Part shown: one piece after another, positions 62,753 through 64,000 of the stretch
How positions within the stretch are numbered: the stretch's first letter is position 1
Layout of the letters: every line of letters begins with the position of its first letter
Source of the DNA: a bacterium
GTDB lineage: Bacteria > Pseudomonadota > Alphaproteobacteria > Caulobacterales > Caulobacteraceae
Assembly (NCBI GenBank): GCA_030824495.1
Contig: JAVBXP010000012.1
Location: 62,001-126,000, forward strand
Reading direction: 5' to 3'
DNA: 64,000 bases
Translations under genes and position numbers: made by a program
Notes under the pieces: model-generated
Databases searched by the model: none
Told to the model about the DNA's origin: nothing
The model's input: only the letters and a program-made list of their open reading frames with translations

Positions 62753-63577
62753 TCAGTTCGCGGCTTTCCTGCACAGGAACACGCCCACCGACTTGGTCAC
62801 CGTCAACGCTCCCCCGTCCCTGGCGAACGCCTCGTCGATCACCTGGCGCAGCGCCGCCTGCTGCTCTGGCGTAGCGGCGTCTCCAGGCGGACTTGAGGTG
62901 TGGTAGCCGTAGACATCGGCCGGGTCGGTGATCCGCAGCGTGTCCGGATAGAGCCGAAGCTCCACCTCGACGAACCGCTCGCGCAGGATCAGTTCGGCCT
63001 TCTCCAGGCTGAATGCGTCGATGGTCTCATCCCGCGCGGAGCCGCCGAACACTGCAGCGTTGAGGGCGAACAGTTCCGACATGGTGTCGCGGCCGTTCGT
63101 GGCGATCACCGCCAAGCCACCGGGACGCAACACACGGACGATCTCGTCCACGCCCTTTGCCGGATCGGGCAGGTGGTAGAGCATGTGCAGCGCCTGGACG
63201 ACGTCGTAGCTGGCCGCCGCGAATGGCAGGGCCGAGGCATCGACAGCCGCTCCCTCGACAGCAGCCCAGGTGGAAAGCCCGCGCACGCGCGCCACGGTCT
63301 CAGCCACCATGCCTGGCGACAGGTCAGTGAGCTTCAGCTGCAATCCGGGCGGGACATGCTGGGTGGCGTTCGCCCAGAACCAACCGGCCCCACAGCCAAG
63401 CTCCAGGAGCTGGCCGACCGCCGGCCATGCCGGCTGCTGGGCGACCCAGGCGAACCAGTCGCCGCGTCCGTACTTGGTGTGAAGGTTCGCCCGCGCCGCG
63501 AGGTTCGATGAGTCTCGGTACTGCTGCGCCCGCAGGTACTCGGGATCGTTCCAGACCTTCTGAGTCTGCAGCGTCAT
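62753..63577 (-). CDS. Class I SAM-dependent methyltransferase
   Basis: A 274-residue methyltransferase with motif I LLELGCGAGWFWAN, motif II DASALPFAAASYDVVQ, and LRPGGLAVIATNGRD. It is of the UbiE/YcgJ-like group (Methyltransf_11). GGGGAGG precedes two adjacent ATG codons; the second (63577) has the better distance. The substrate is unknown; small-molecule or lipid methylation is possible. Confidence 0.87.
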   Translation of the reverse strand: MTLQTQKVWNDPEYLRAQQYRDSSNLAARANLHTKYGRGDWFAWVAQQPAWPAVGQLLELGCGAGWFWANATQHVPPGLQLKLTDLSPGMVAETVARVRGLSTWAAVEGAAVDASALPFAAASYDVVQALHMLYHLPDPAKGVDEIVRVLRPGGLAVIATNGRDTMSELFALNAAVFGGSARDETIDAFSLEKAELILRERFVEVELRLYPDTLRITDPADVYGYHTSSPPGDAATPEQQAALRQVIDEAFARDGGALTVTKSVGVFLCRKAAN

Positions 63578-63679
63578 CATCGCCTCCCCACGAGCAAAAT
63601 CGGGCGGCAGAAGAGCTGGGATGGCGTTCGCTGACAAGCCCCGCCCCTGGGCGAGGCCTGCCCGCGAAAAGCCGGAAGG

Positions 63680-64000
63680 TCAGTTCAGCGCGTTCTTGTA
63701 GATCTTGCCGTCCTTCATGATGATCAGGAAATTCTTCGCCGGATCCGCGACCAGCTTGATGTCCTCAAGCGGGTTGCCATCGACCAGCAACAGGTCGGCG
63801 AACGCGCCCTCTTCCACGACACCGAGCCTGCCGGGATAGGGGTTGCGCAGGCCAGTCATGGCGAAGAGCTCAGCGTTGGTGGAGGTCGCCATGATCAGAG
63901 CTTCGGCCGGCGTATACCAGCGGGTCAGATCAACAAGGCCCTGGCCCTGGCGTTCGGCCAGCGCTTGCGAGAACAGGATGTCGGTCCCGAACGCGGTCTT
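63680..64000 (-). CDS. Amidohydrolase family protein, C-terminal part
   Basis: The 3' end of a metal-dependent hydrolase; the gene continues beyond the window. The visible part begins KTAFGTDILFSQALAERQ and has the amidohydrolase C-terminal pattern: RWYTPAEALIMATSTNAELF, GLRNPYPGRLGVVEEGAFAD, LLLVDGNPLEDIKLV, ending GKIYKNALN. It is of the imidazolonepropionase/prolidase-like group. The Asp in FGTD is the likely metal ligand. Confidence 0.88.
   Translation of the reverse strand, partial: KTAFGTDILFSQALAERQGQGLVDLTRWYTPAEALIMATSTNAELFAMTGLRNPYPGRLGVVEEGAFADLLLVDGNPLEDIKLVADPAKNFLIIMKDGKIYKNALN

Overview
The window is a GC-rich chromosomal segment that reads as an alphaproteobacterium of the Caulobacterales type (Phenylobacterium/Caulobacter-like). 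This is inferred from gene content: a PEPxxWA-CTERM protein, several acyl-CoA dehydrogenases, three large TonB-dependent receptors, an fRMsr-type GAF protein, a DUF3597 protein and a DUF1289 protein. No species is claimed. No rRNA, tRNA, CRISPR array or intact mobile element was recognised. The dense antisense ORFs are high-GC shadows.

Layout. 1-8.6 kb holds housekeeping and accessory genes: a PEP-CTERM protein, an acyl-CoA dehydrogenase pair, an EEP-family phosphatase/nuclease, a phospholipase D protein, a hotdog thioesterase, DUF1289, a retropepsin-like protease and dusA. Just upstream of dusA, reading away from it, is the N-terminal remnant of a tyrosine recombinase (8.7 kb), a likely scar of a dusA-targeting island.

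8.9-17.9 kb is a catabolic island: an N,N-dimethylformamidase-like hydrolase, a TonB receptor, a TetR regulator, an MFS transporter, a class II aldolase, a PfkB kinase and a class III aminotransferase. A GATAGT-N4-ACTATC palindrome occurs in perfect form in front of the TonB receptor and between the kinase and aminotransferase. A degenerate copy lies in front of the amidase. I infer one regulon, probably run by the TetR protein, for uptake and breakdown of an unknown N-containing compound. 17.9-21.3 kb continues with RidA, D-amino-acid dehydrogenase, alanine racemase and a divergent Lrp/AsnC regulator, with four phased TTCGAA boxes in the shared promoter region.

22.9-49.4 kb is a roughly 26 kb exopolysaccharide locus of Wzx/Wzy type. 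It has a priming sugar-phosphate transferase, two flippases (one fused to a glycosyltransferase-like domain), a Wzy-like polymerase, at least five further glycosyltransferases, three polysaccharide pyruvyl transferase family proteins, a clan-A-like glycoside hydrolase and a UGM/PPO-like flavoprotein. Export and precursor genes are Wzc (tyrosine autokinase), an outer-membrane barrel, a short Wza lipoprotein, GalE, and a mannose-1-phosphate guanylyltransferase fused to an AGE-family isomerase. Together they can make GDP-mannose and UDP-galactose, assemble pyruvylated repeat units on a lipid carrier, flip, polymerise and export them.

49.7-64 kb is mixed: SleB-like hydrolase, two small proteins, RutE-like nitroreductase, sorbosone dehydrogenase-like lipoprotein, two TonB receptors, SDR plus thiolase, fRMsr, M24 peptidase, DUF3597, a methyltransferase and the 3' part of an amidohydrolase cut by the window end. 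Starts were moved from the longest ORF where Shine-Dalgarno sequence, signal peptide or domain start favoured an internal codon.
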